NCBI GenBank assembly: GCA_021768085.1 | Contig: JAETOJ010000021.1 | Location: 1 to 44,882 of the forward strand | Length of the DNA: 44,882 nt | Source: Bacillota bacterium | Lineage (GTDB): Bacteria; Bacillota; Clostridia; Oscillospirales; Oscillospiraceae | Reading direction: 5' to 3' | Shown here: positions 1-8,300 of the stretch, one piece after another | Position numbering within the stretch: position 1 is the first letter of the stretch | How the letters are laid out: each line of letters opens with the position of its first letter | The notes under the pieces: generated by a model | What the model was told of the DNA's origin: nothing | Seen by the model: only the letters and a program-made list of their open reading frames with translations | Databases searched by the model: none | Position numbers and translations under genes: made by a program

Positions 1-668
1 TTGTAGCCCTCGTGGTTGAGCTCGCCGCCGTAGATGTCGGTGTTCTCCGCCTCAATGCCGAACACGTCCTTGGCGTCCTCCTCGTTGGAGATGCACACGT
101 CCACGTACTGGCACAGCTCGGTCATGGCCGCCCGGGCCTGCTCCCGGGTCCACAGCTTGCCCCGGTAATTGAGGTCGCAGGAGATCTTCACATTGTGGGC
201 CTTGGCGGCCTTGCAGGCCTCCTTGCAGATCTCCACCACATTGGGGCCCAGGGCCGGGGTGATGCCGGTGAAGTGGAACCAGTCCACGCCCTCGAAGATC
301 TTGTCCCAATCGAAGTCGGCGGTGCTGGCCTCCTGGATGGCGGAGTGGGCCCGGTCATAGATGCACACGCTGCCCCGCTGGGACGCGCCCTTCTCGTTGA
401 AGTAGATGCCCACCCGATCACCGCCCCGGACGATCTTGCTGGTGTCCACCCCGTACCGCCGCAGGGAGTTCACCGCCGCCTGGCCAATGGCGTGGGCGGG
501 CAGCTTGGTGACGTAGGCCGCGTCCAGGCCGTAGTTGGCCAGGGAGACGGCCACGTTGGCCTCGCCGCCGCCGAAGGAGAATTCCAGGTGATCCGCCTGG
601 ACAAAGCGCTCGTAATTGTAGGGCTGGAGCCGGATCATCAGCTCACCAAACGTCACTACCTTAGCCAT
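1..668 (-). CDS. kdgK: 2-keto-3-deoxygluconate kinase, PfkB family (3' end cut by window edge)
   Basis: 222 codons read from an ATG at 668 and remain open at the left edge, so the C-terminal third with the catalytic GAGD motif lies outside the window. The visible part has the PfkB/ribokinase N-terminus: a start of the VVTFGELMIRL type, then FGGGEANVAVSLANYGL near residues 32-48, which is the sugar-binding glycine-rich loop. The length so far and the FGELM/GGxxxNvA pattern fit KDG kinases, which phosphorylate 2-keto-3-deoxygluconate to KDPG in the cytoplasm. The start overlaps the stop of eda by 8 nt (ATGGCTAA), so the two are translationally coupled; Eda would cleave the product. PfkB kinases are hard to separate by sequence, so fructokinase activity is possible, but the eda partner favours KDG. 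Confidence 0.85.
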   Translation of the reverse strand, partial: MAKVVTFGELMIRLQPYNYERFVQADHLEFSFGGGEANVAVSLANYGLDAAYVTKLPAHAIGQAAVNSLRRYGVDTSKIVRGGDRVGIYFNEKGASQRGSVCIYDRAHSAIQEASTADFDWDKIFEGVDWFHFTGITPALGPNVVEICKEACKAAKAHNVKISCDLNYRGKLWTREQARAAMTELCQYVDVCISNEEDAKDVFGIEAENTDIYGGELNHEGY

Positions 669-1305
669 TGCCCCGGGCCTCCTTTACGATTTCCACAGAT
701 TTCTTGCACAGCTCGGTGATCTCGTCCCATTTGTTGTTGTCGATGAGGTCGGCGGTCACCATGTAGGAGCCGCCGCAGGCGCAGATCACCGGCGCTTTGA
801 TGTACTCCGCCAGATTCTTCAGAGAGATGCCGCCGGTGGGCATGACCTTGAACATGGGGAAGGGCGCACTCATGGCCTTGATTTTCGCCAGCCCGCCGGA
901 CTGCTCCGCCGGGAAGAACTTGAGCACCTCCAGCCCCAGCTTGTAGGCAGTGTGGTAGTCCGTGGGGGTGGTGCAGCCGGGGTAGATGGGCACGTTTTTG
1001 CTCTGGCAGTATTTCACGAGGTCGGGATCCAGGCCGGGAGTGACGATGAATTTCGCCCCGGCGGCCAGGGCCTCGTCCACCTGCTGGGTGGTGAGCACGG
1101 TACCCGCCCCCACCAGCATCTCCGGGCATGCCTCGGCCATCAGTCTGATGGCGGTGGCGGCTCCGGCGGCCCGAAAGGTGACCTCTGCCACCGGCACACC
1201 GCCGGCGCACAGGGCGTGGGCCAATGGGGCCGCGTCTCGCTCGGGGTGGTTGAGCTTGATGACGGGCACCACGCCAATACCGCTGATCGTTTCGTTGATG
1301 TTCAT
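661..1305 (-). CDS. eda: KDPG (2-dehydro-3-deoxyphosphogluconate) aldolase
   Basis: This 214-residue class I aldolase splits KDPG (or the 4-hydroxy analogue) into pyruvate and glyceraldehyde 3-phosphate. The KFFPAE motif with the Schiff-base lysine is at Lys129, and the upstream glutamate lies in AEVTFR near residue 41, matching E. coli Eda Lys133 and Glu45. GAGTV near residue 66-70 and the PG(L)xP loop near residue 90-93 complete the phosphate and substrate sites. Length is normal for the family. AGGAGG sits 9 nt before the ATG. It lies 207 nt after nagA and overlaps kdgK, so uronate-type acids likely enter glycolysis here. Confidence 0.93.
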   Translation of the reverse strand: MNINETISGIGVVPVIKLNHPERDAAPLAHALCAGGVPVAEVTFRAAGAATAIRLMAEACPEMLVGAGTVLTTQQVDEALAAGAKFIVTPGLDPDLVKYCQSKNVPIYPGCTTPTDYHTAYKLGLEVLKFFPAEQSGGLAKIKAMSAPFPMFKVMPTGGISLKNLAEYIKAPVICACGGSYMVTADLIDNNKWDEITELCKKSVEIVKEARGNG

Positions 1306-1392
1306 AAAAATTTTCCTCCTGTTATGCCTTCAAAACCCGTCAAAGCGGAGATCGCAGCAGCTGACTTTTTTCATCTGGGCGGGCCTTGGGCG

Positions 1393-1491
1393 TTAAATTA
1401 CCATGCGGAGCCCGGTTGAAGCCTCCTGGAGCTGGGCCTGTTGGTCAGCCCGCTGCTTCATATCCTGGAAGTCCAGCTTATCCGCCTGCAT
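1393..1491 (-). CDS. possible 32-codon ORF or remnant between nagA and eda
   Basis: In the 207-nt gap between nagA and eda, an ATG at 1491 opens 32 codons ending in TAA. The peptide is hydrophilic and glutamine-rich (it begins MQADKLDFQDMKQRADQQ), with a short amphipathic helix pattern. I do not recognise it. The ribosome binding site is weak (AGGCGG well upstream), so it may be a chance frame or the tail of a lost gene. Confidence 0.15.
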   Translation of the reverse strand: MQADKLDFQDMKQRADQQAQLQEASTGLRMVI

Positions 1492-1512
1492 GGCCTTGCC
1501 GGGGCGCCGCCT

Positions 1513-2664
1513 TCACCGCTCCAGCTGGCGGCCTCGGGTAAACACCAGATCCACCCGGTTCTCCGCATCCAGCACCACCAGATCCGCGTCCTTGCCGTCG
1601 GCGATGGAGCCCTTTCGGTCGAATACCCCAATGAGCCGGGCGGGGTTCTCCGTCAGGGCGGGCAGCAGCTCCTCCATGGGCCGTCCGGTGAAGGCCAGCA
1701 GGTTGCGCAGCGCTGCATCCTGGGTGAGGGTGCTGCCGGCCCGGGTGCCGTCGCTGGCCAGCTTGGCGTCCCCGTCCTCCACCACCACTTCGTTCACGCC
1801 CAGGTGGTACTTGCCATCGGGCAGCCCCGCCGCCATAATGGAATCGGTGATGGCCACCACCCGGTCCAACCCCTTGGTCTTGATCAGCAGCCGTACCGAG
1901 CCGGGGTGGAGGTGCCGCCCGTCGCAGATCATCTCGCAGTACACGTCCGACTCCAGCACCGCTCCCATAATGGCAGGCCTGTGCTGGTGGAACAGCCCCA
2001 TGGCGTTGAAGGTGTGAGTGGCGGCCTGGGCCCCGGCAGCGATGGCCGCCATAGAGGTCTCATAGTCCGCCCCGGAGTGGCCGATGGCGGGGACAATGCC
2101 CAGCTTTTTGGCCTCCGGGATCAGCTCCACCACGCCCTCCACCTCCGGCGACACCGTCAGATAGCGGATGCCGCCCTCGGCCTGCTCCTGGTAGGCGCGC
2201 AGCAGCGACCGGTCTCCTTTGCGCAGCAGGTGCTCCGGCATGGCCCCTTTGTACTGGGAGGCCAGGAAGGGCCCCTCCAAATGGATGCCCAGCAGCTCGG
2301 CGGTGGGCTGGCCCCCCTGCCGGTGGGTCTTAAACTGGTTGATGCACCACCGGGTCTGCTCCTCCGTGTCGGTGAGCACGGAGCACAGCCAGGCGGTGGT
2401 GCCGTTCCCGGCAAAAAAGCGGCTGAGCTTCTCCAGATCCTCCGCAGTGGCGCCGTTTACATCCACGCCCACCCCGCCGTGGGTGTGCACGTCGATAAAG
2501 CCGGGCACCACCCGCCTGCCGGCGACGTCGATGACCTCCCCCGACCGGGGAACGGGGGCGTCCTTGTCCAGCACCTGGATCTTCCCGCCGGACAGCTTCA
2601 GGGTCTTTTCCTCAAAGCGCCGGCCCAGATAGACCTGGCCGTTGATGAGATAGGTATCCTTCAT
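1513..2664 (-). CDS. nagA: N-acetylglucosamine-6-phosphate deacetylase
   Basis: This 383-residue amidohydrolase removes acetate from GlcNAc-6-phosphate to give glucosamine 6-phosphate. Visible family marks in order are the metal-binding HTH at 60-62 (GFIDVHTHGG), HLEGPF at 128-133 with the metal glutamate, His196 in IGHSGAD, His217 in THTFNAM, and the catalytic Asp274 in ITDSIMAAG. Length matches bacterial NagA. The ATG is preceded by GGAGGG. It starts 18 nt after nagB ends, and NagB uses its product, so the pair forms the standard amino-sugar entry into glycolysis. Confidence 0.95.
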   Translation of the reverse strand: MKDTYLINGQVYLGRRFEEKTLKLSGGKIQVLDKDAPVPRSGEVIDVAGRRVVPGFIDVHTHGGVGVDVNGATAEDLEKLSRFFAGNGTTAWLCSVLTDTEEQTRWCINQFKTHRQGGQPTAELLGIHLEGPFLASQYKGAMPEHLLRKGDRSLLRAYQEQAEGGIRYLTVSPEVEGVVELIPEAKKLGIVPAIGHSGADYETSMAAIAAGAQAATHTFNAMGLFHQHRPAIMGAVLESDVYCEMICDGRHLHPGSVRLLIKTKGLDRVVAITDSIMAAGLPDGKYHLGVNEVVVEDGDAKLASDGTRAGSTLTQDAALRNLLAFTGRPMEELLPALTENPARLIGVFDRKGSIADGKDADLVVLDAENRVDLVFTRGRQLER

Positions 2665-2681
2665 GTTCCCTCCGCCCGGGC

Positions 2682-3503
2682 TCAGTCCGGCAGGTTGGCC
2701 ACAAACTCGGTGGTGCGGATCAGCGCGTCCGGGTGGGTCTGCATCAGGGTGGCGGGGAAGTGGCCGGACACCTCGCCATAGGCCGTGTGGCGGAGCACCG
2801 CCCGGTGCCAGTCCCGGAACACGCCCAGTCGCACCTTGCGCGCGTTGTAGATCTCATTCATGCCGATGGTGACGCACCAGCGGGGCATATCGTCCACGGC
2901 GCCGTTCAGATCGCCGATGGCGTTAGCTGTCCGAGTCTCCCGGCTGATCTCCAGCACCCGGGTGTGGAGCTGCTTGAACTGCTCCCCAGTGAGCTCGTCC
3001 TGGGCCTCGTTGAAGGCCAGGTGGCCGTTGATGCCGATGCCGCCGAAGCAGATATCCACGCCCCCCAGCTTCTCGATGGTTCGGGCCATATTGTCCGGGT
3101 CGTTGGGATCGGGGAACACCCGCTGACTCTCGGGCATTACCAGCTCCGGCTTAATTTTGGTGTATACCGTCCGATCCATAAAGCCCCGGAAGCTGAGCTT
3201 ATCGCCCTTGTCGATCCACTGCTTGTCGTCGGTGAGATACTCGTCCATGTTGAGGAACCAGACGTTTTTCAGACTGATATTCTCCCCGTTGACGAGATCC
3301 ACGAAATAGGGGTACTGCCCCACAGGCCCCACGGGGCAGATAAACACGGTGGTTTTGCCCTGGGCGTTATGGCACTTGATCTCGTCCGCCATCTCCCGGG
3401 CAATGGCCTGAAACACCGCGGCGTTATCCGCCAGCACCTCAATGGGCACCTTGGGGGCAGCCAGCAGCTGCTCCCTGTCATAGTAATAATAGTCGTGGCG
3501 CAT
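2682..3503 (-). CDS. nagB: glucosamine-6-phosphate deaminase/isomerase
   Basis: This 273-residue NagB/6-phosphogluconolactonase-family protein would convert glucosamine 6-phosphate to fructose 6-phosphate plus ammonia. LNMDEYL with the catalytic Asp87 and GIGINGHLAFNE at 155-166 with His161 and Glu166 are intact. The N-terminus (MRHDYYYYDR) and the inserted stretch before GGVDICFGG differ from E. coli NagB, placing it in a divergent NagB-like branch. AGGAGG stands 6 nt before the ATG. It is packed between the DUF4838 gene (20-nt gap) and nagA (17-nt gap). A related amino-sugar phosphate could also be its substrate. Confidence 0.88.
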   Translation of the reverse strand: MRHDYYYYDREQLLAAPKVPIEVLADNAAVFQAIAREMADEIKCHNAQGKTTVFICPVGPVGQYPYFVDLVNGENISLKNVWFLNMDEYLTDDKQWIDKGDKLSFRGFMDRTVYTKIKPELVMPESQRVFPDPNDPDNMARTIEKLGGVDICFGGIGINGHLAFNEAQDELTGEQFKQLHTRVLEISRETRTANAIGDLNGAVDDMPRWCVTIGMNEIYNARKVRLGVFRDWHRAVLRHTAYGEVSGHFPATLMQTHPDALIRTTEFVANLPD

Positions 3504-3523
3504 TTTGCGTCCTCCTTTCAGCT

Positions 3524-5386
3524 TTACCGGGGCGGGAGCCCCGTGTACTTCTCCAAAACCTCCAGCACCCGGTACACATCCAGCCAGGGCTGGAAGTCCG
3601 GCTCCTTTTCACAGATGAACCGCCGGAAGGCAGCCCAATCCTCTGCCGCCTTCCCGTCCTCTCCCTGGGCCAGCCGCCGGCACGCCCGGGCCAGCTTGAG
3701 CACATAGTCCCGGTGGTAGTCCAACGCCTCCCAGAACGGGGTGGCCCAGCCACCCGCGCCCCGGTGGGCGTCCAGCGTGGGGGTAAAGCCCAGGCACAGC
3801 GCCCGGATATCCTCCATCCGGGCGGCCATCCCCTCGTCCCTGCGCCCGCCCTTGCCGTTGACGTAATCGGTGCTGCTCAGGCCGGACAGCTGGGACAGGT
3901 AGTCCGCCACGGCAGGCCAGTCCGTCCCGTAGGCCGCGGCGAAATATTCCCCCAGCAGCTGGTTCACGTCGGCGTCCGCGTCCATCAGCGTCCGGCCCAG
4001 CACGTAGTTGGGGAAGAAGTTGGGCAAGCCCGCCCGCAGCTCCTGGCAGCTGATATAGCCGTCCAGGCCCAGCCCCTTGAGCTGCTTCACGTCGCCGCTG
4101 ATCACCCGGGCCAGCTTCACGTACCCGAAGTCGCCGTAGTGGGCCCGGCCCAGGGGGTAGTCGTACACGAAGCTGTCCCCGTGGAACAGCGCCTGCCAGC
4201 CCCGGAGGAAGGCCAGGTTCTCCGAGAGATCCGTGGGCAGAGTGATCCGGTTACGCTCGTAGACCGGGATGGGGGGCAGCTCCCGCTCCACGGTGTAGGA
4301 TCGCTCAAAGGTGCGGCTGATGGGGGCGAACATGAGGACGAACCGATCCGGATTGGCCAGCCGGGCCTTCACCGGGGGCCACAGCAGCTCCTGGTACAGC
4401 AGGAACACGATCCGGGTGTCCAGCCCCAGCCCGGTCAGCCGCCCGTCGATCTCATTGAGCAGCTCCACATACTGGTCGGAGGGGGTGGTGCCCCGGCAGC
4501 CGTCGCACTCGCACACGTTGTTGTACTCGTCCGCCAGCCAGATATGGAGGTAGTCCGCCTCCGGGTTGGCCTGGGCGTACCGCGTCACCTGGGCGGCAAA
4601 GGCGTCCACGGCATCCCCGTTGTGGAAGCACAGGTTGGTGTTGGCGGGGACGCCCTTCCACAGCCCCCGCACCCCGTCCACCTGGGCGGCCAGGGGGCGC
4701 TTGTCCTCTGCCAGGGGAGCGGGGTCAGCGTCCCAGGAGACGGACTCATACCCCAGCGCCGCCCCCGTCCAGCCGTGGCCCACCTTGTGGAGCAGCAGCC
4801 CCCGGCGCTTCAGCTCTCCCTCCGCCTCCTCCATCCAGGACAGGGCGTCGTCAGGGGTGAAGGGCTCCGCCTCCCGGAGGGGGTTTCGCTGGTGCTGCCG
4901 CCACCGGGCGTAAAAGATCCAGGGCGTTTTGAATTGCAGGAAAAAGCTGTTATAGCCCACCTTGGGCAGCCAGTCGAGGAAAGCCAGCACATTCTCCCGG
5001 CTGTCCGCCCCCTCGATGCACACGCCCCGGTGGTAGAAGGACGCCCGGTGCTCATACCGCAGCTTCAGCGCCCGACGGGCGATGGGGGGCACCACCTCGC
5101 AGCCCTTGATGGGGGCAAGGAACCGGCAGCCTAAGCGCCGCAGGCAGTCGTAGGCCCCCAGCAGCACCGCCCGCCCGCTGTTTCCCGCGATGGAGCCCTC
5201 CGTCTCGTTCAGCTCCACGGCAAACCAGTCGGGCCGCCTGGGCTCCGGGTCGGGGCGCACCTTTAGGCGGATGGCGAGCTCCCCCTCCTCCCCCGCCAGC
5301 ATCCGGCCCAGATAGGCGGACAGCTGATCGGCGGCAAAGGCCACGGGGGCCGGGGCGTCGGGGGGGCAGGTCAGTTTGATGTTCAC
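3524..5386 (-). CDS. DUF4838-domain protein, probable intracellular glycoside-acting enzyme
   Basis: This is a 620-residue protein with no signal peptide. The N-terminal 110 residues resemble the small alpha/beta domain seen before GH20 and GH67 catalytic barrels (AVLLGAYDCLRRLGCRFLAP near 73-92). A TIM-barrel-like body follows, typical of DUF4838. It holds HIWLADEYNN at 281-290 with an Asp286-Glu287 pair, then a CECDGC cysteine cluster at 292-297, both family signatures. The DE pair recalls the catalytic pair of GH20 hexosaminidases; that is inference. Translation starts at GTG 5386 with GGAGGAG 7 nt before it. Its position between the importer and nagB/nagA suggests it trims an imported oligosaccharide in the cytoplasm. 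The exact reaction is unknown. Confidence 0.75.
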   Translation of the reverse strand: MNIKLTCPPDAPAPVAFAADQLSAYLGRMLAGEEGELAIRLKVRPDPEPRRPDWFAVELNETEGSIAGNSGRAVLLGAYDCLRRLGCRFLAPIKGCEVVPPIARRALKLRYEHRASFYHRGVCIEGADSRENVLAFLDWLPKVGYNSFFLQFKTPWIFYARWRQHQRNPLREAEPFTPDDALSWMEEAEGELKRRGLLLHKVGHGWTGAALGYESVSWDADPAPLAEDKRPLAAQVDGVRGLWKGVPANTNLCFHNGDAVDAFAAQVTRYAQANPEADYLHIWLADEYNNVCECDGCRGTTPSDQYVELLNEIDGRLTGLGLDTRIVFLLYQELLWPPVKARLANPDRFVLMFAPISRTFERSYTVERELPPIPVYERNRITLPTDLSENLAFLRGWQALFHGDSFVYDYPLGRAHYGDFGYVKLARVISGDVKQLKGLGLDGYISCQELRAGLPNFFPNYVLGRTLMDADADVNQLLGEYFAAAYGTDWPAVADYLSQLSGLSSTDYVNGKGGRRDEGMAARMEDIRALCLGFTPTLDAHRGAGGWATPFWEALDYHRDYVLKLARACRRLAQGEDGKAAEDWAAFRRFICEKEPDFQPWLDVYRVLEVLEKYTGLPPR

Positions 5387-5415
5387 AAAGCACTCCTCCG
5401 TCCGGTGGATCTGGG

Positions 5416-5478
5416 CAGAACGAGGCCCTATAGGCGGACTTCAGCTCCGTCCCATAGGGCCCGTTCCTATGCGTTCTG
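5416..5478 (-). repeat. large intergenic hairpin between transporter gene and DUF4838 gene
   Basis: Nested inverted repeats occur here: outer arms CAGAACG/CGTTCTG, then GGCCCTAT/ATAGGGCC, with an inner CGGA/TCCG. There is no T-tract on either strand, so it is not a standard terminator. It follows the stop of the binding-protein gene by about 20 nt and probably stabilises or trims the mRNA, allowing more binding protein than downstream enzymes. Confidence 0.6.
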
Positions 5479-5499
5479 GTATTTGATTGGCTCAGAGGC

Positions 5500-6567
5500 T
5501 TACTTCAGGGCTTCCTCCATCACGTCGAACAGGACGAAATCGCCCACGTCCTCCTTGGCCTGGCCCTCCTCAATGTTGCCGCCCTGTACCATGTCGTTCT
5601 GCATTCCCTCATAGTACTTCTTGACGGTGCCGTCCTTGAGACCGGAGGTCAGATCGGCGATATTGAACCAGTGGGCGTCGCCCACCTGGAGCTGGTTGGC
5701 CTCCAGGCTGGTCTTGGTGCGGTCGGCGCAGTACTGGGCCACGGTGTCGTAGTTCTCCTCCTTGGAGCCCCAGTCCATGCCCTTGTAAAGAGCGCGGCTG
5801 AAGCGCACCAGGATGTCGCGGTTCTCCTGGGCGTACTTGGGCAGGCAGATCCAGCTGGAGATGTTGGTGGAGCCGTCGGCGAACTCGATCTCGTAGGAGC
5901 CGGCCACCTGCTGGAGGATCTGGCCGGAGTAGGGGTTCCAGCACACGGCGGCGTCGATGTCGTCGGACACGGCGGCAGGCACCATGTAGTCAATGCCCAT
6001 GTCGTAGGGATCCACATCCTCACGGGTCAGGCCGCCCACCTTCAGGGCGTTGTCAAAGGTGGTCTCGGAGGAGGAGCCGGAGTTGAAGGCGATGGTCTTG
6101 CCCTTCAGATCCTCCACGGTCTTGATGCCGCTGTCGGGCATACAAACCACCTTATCCACGGTGTGGACGGAGCTGGGGGCAAAGATAATGGCATTGCCCA
6201 GGATGCACAGGCGGTGGGCGCCCTTGCCGATGTAGGCCAGATCGATCTCGCCGCTCTCCATAGCCGCCACCTCAGAGGGGCCGTCGGGGAACTCCACCAG
6301 ATTGATGGTGATGCCCTCCTCGGCGAAGAAGCCCTGCTTGTCAGCGGACAGCACGCCCCAGAGGGAGGCGTAGTTGGGCATATAGGCGATGTTCAGGGTG
6401 ATGGGGTCGGGCTTGGCGGGCTCGGGCTCCTTGCTCTCCTCGGGGGGCTGGGTCTGGGCCACGTCCTTGGTGGGATCGGGGGCCTTGGTGGGGTCGGGGG
6501 TGCCGGCGCAGGCCGCCAGACCCAGTACCATAACCAGGGCCAGCAGCAGGGCGGTGAGTTTCTTCAT
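5500..6567 (-). CDS. ABC transporter substrate-binding lipoprotein (SsuA/TauA/NMT1-like)
   Basis: This 355-residue lipoprotein has a signal peptide ending in LAAC, with the lipidated Cys20, then a Pro/Glu-rich linker (residues 22-55). The binding domain has the NMT1/THI5-like pattern: LNIAYMPNYASLWGVL, KQGFFAEEGI, ESGEIDLAYIG, and VEDLKGKTIAFNSGSSSE. It would capture the substrate outside the membrane for the permease and ATPase encoded just upstream in the operon. Solutes of this family include sulfonates, nitrate and pyrimidine precursors; sugars are unusual, so the ligand is unclear. The start at 6567 gives a proper signal peptide and has AAGGAGG upstream. Confidence 0.88.
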   Translation of the reverse strand: MKKLTALLLALVMVLGLAACAGTPDPTKAPDPTKDVAQTQPPEESKEPEPAKPDPITLNIAYMPNYASLWGVLSADKQGFFAEEGITINLVEFPDGPSEVAAMESGEIDLAYIGKGAHRLCILGNAIIFAPSSVHTVDKVVCMPDSGIKTVEDLKGKTIAFNSGSSSETTFDNALKVGGLTREDVDPYDMGIDYMVPAAVSDDIDAAVCWNPYSGQILQQVAGSYEIEFADGSTNISSWICLPKYAQENRDILVRFSRALYKGMDWGSKEENYDTVAQYCADRTKTSLEANQLQVGDAHWFNIADLTSGLKDGTVKKYYEGMQNDMVQGGNIEEGQAKEDVGDFVLFDVMEEALK

Positions 6568-6637
6568 TTCATTTTTCCTCCTTGAATTTGTTTGGGACTG
6601 CCTGTATGTCAACCGTGAGCCACGGTCAGGCACAAAC

Positions 6638-7432
6638 TTACTTTCGGACTTCCAGGTACTCCTGGTAGACCTCATTCCAGATCTCGGCCTTTAGCTCCAT
6701 GAACCGGGGATCGCTCTTGGTACCCTGATCCCGGGGATAGGGGATGTCGATGTCCACCACCCGCTTGATGCGGCCCGGACGGGCGGACATGATGACAACC
6801 CGCTGGGCCAGCAGCACCGCCTCGTCCACGTCGTGGGTGATGAAGAAGCAGGTTTTTTGCTCCTCCTCCCAGGTCTTGAGCAGCTCGGTCTGGAGCTGGG
6901 CCCGGGTCTGGGCGTCCAGGGCACCGAAGGGCTCGTCCATGAGCAGCACCTCGGGGTTGTTGGCGTAGGCTCGGGCGATGGCCACCCGCTGCTTCATGCC
7001 GCCGGACAGCTCCTTGGGGAAGGAGTTCTCAAAGTCCTCCAGACCCACCATCTTGATGTACTTGCGGGCGATGGCCTCGCACTCCGCCTTGGGCATACGC
7101 TTCATCTGGGGGCCGAACATGACGTTCTGAAGGACGGTCTGCCAGGGGAACAGGGCGTACTGCTGGAATACCACGCCCCGCTTCACGTCGGTGCCGTGGA
7201 TGATCTCGCCGTCCAGGTAGCACTCGCCGGAGCTGGCCTCATGCAGCCCCGCCAGGATGTTCAGCAGGGTGGACTTGCCGCAGCCGGAGGGGCCGACGAC
7301 GCAGACGAACTCGTTCTCCATGATGTCCAGGTTGACACCGTTGAGGGCTACGGTGGTGCCGTGGTCGCCGTGGTACTCCTTTTTGACGTCCTTAATCTGG
7401 ATCTTTACGCCTCTTCCCGCTTCTCCTGCCAT
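6638..7432 (-). CDS. ABC transporter ATP-binding protein (SsuB/TauB-like)
   Basis: This is a complete 264-residue ATPase. Walker A GPSGCGKST is at 47-55, the Q-loop glutamine near 90, signature LSGGM at 142-146, Walker B LLMDEP at 163-168, and the switch histidine in FFITHDVDEA. The C-terminal stretch with MSARPGRI is typical of the nitrate/sulfonate/taurine subfamily. The ATG at 7432 has AGGAGG upstream and lies inside the permease 3' end (28-nt overlap), indicating coupling. It powers the importer formed with the products at 7405-8235 and 5500-6567. Confidence 0.95.
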   Translation of the reverse strand: MAGEAGRGVKIQIKDVKKEYHGDHGTTVALNGVNLDIMENEFVCVVGPSGCGKSTLLNILAGLHEASSGECYLDGEIIHGTDVKRGVVFQQYALFPWQTVLQNVMFGPQMKRMPKAECEAIARKYIKMVGLEDFENSFPKELSGGMKQRVAIARAYANNPEVLLMDEPFGALDAQTRAQLQTELLKTWEEEQKTCFFITHDVDEAVLLAQRVVIMSARPGRIKRVVDIDIPYPRDQGTKSDPRFMELKAEIWNEVYQEYLEVRK

Positions 7433-8235
7433 GAGGTCAGCCTCCTTTCGATGAAGTCCACAAGGATATTCAGCAGCGTGCCGATGATGCCGATGATGAT
7501 GATATAGCCCAGCATGGCGTTGGTCTCAAAGGTGCTCTGGAGGGTGCGGATACGCATACCCAGGCCGGCCCGGGCGCCGGTGGACTCCGCCGCCAGCAGG
7601 GTGGTCAGCGCCGCGCTCAGGCCCAACCGCACGGCGGTGAGGATGAAGGGCACCGTGGCGGGCAGGGTGATGCGGAAGAAGATGTCCACGTCGTTGGCCC
7701 CCAGCACCTTGGCGGCCTTCACCAGGGTATTGTCAATGTTGCGGATGCCGTGGAAGATGGTGATGCACATGGTCATAAAGGTGCAGATCCAGATCAGCAC
7801 CACGGACGGTGTGCGGCCCACGCCCAGCATGAGCACCACCAGGGGCGCGTAGGCCAGGGCGGGGATATTTCGGATGAAGTTGATCCAGGGCTCGATGATC
7901 TTACGCACCGGGGTGTACCAGGCCATCAGGAAGGCCACCGGCAGAGCGGTGACGAAGCCCAGGCCGAAGCCCATGGCCACCGAGATCATACTGCTGGCAA
8001 AGTCGTTCCACAGCGCGTCGCGGTCAATCATGGTTCGGAGACCCTGGATGACCGAGTCTCTCCCCTGAATGGAGAACAGGAACGGGAAGCTGCGCCCCGT
8101 CTTTTCCCCGATGGACAGCAGGAACCACACGATCAGAGCTACCACCAGGGACAGCAGCAGCCACAGCCGGTTAATGGTCTTGTTCCGCTTTTCCGCCTGG
8201 GTCAGGGGTCTTTTGGCTTGCTTTGTTTTGCTCAT
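7405..8235 (-). CDS. ABC transporter permease (SsuC/TauC-like)
   Basis: This 276-residue membrane protein has a positively charged N-terminus and about six hydrophobic segments (first near residues 23-41, then near 78-100, 108-128, 130-150, 190-210 and 240-260). The cytoplasmic coupling loop of the EAA type is visible as FFRITLPATVPFILTAVRLG followed by A-L-rich residues. It belongs to the BPD_transp_1 family for nitrate, sulfonate or taurine-like ligands. AGGAAGG precedes the ATG. The gene follows the larA-like gene by 65 nt and overlaps the ATPase gene. Confidence 0.93.
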   Translation of the reverse strand: MSKTKQAKRPLTQAEKRNKTINRLWLLLSLVVALIVWFLLSIGEKTGRSFPFLFSIQGRDSVIQGLRTMIDRDALWNDFASSMISVAMGFGLGFVTALPVAFLMAWYTPVRKIIEPWINFIRNIPALAYAPLVVLMLGVGRTPSVVLIWICTFMTMCITIFHGIRNIDNTLVKAAKVLGANDVDIFFRITLPATVPFILTAVRLGLSAALTTLLAAESTGARAGLGMRIRTLQSTFETNAMLGYIIIIGIIGTLLNILVDFIERRLTSWQEKREEA

Positions 8236-8300
8236 ACGACACCTTCCTTTACTCTTTTCTCATGTTCAGCCTGCCGGCTGTCATAGACGTTTCACCGCGC

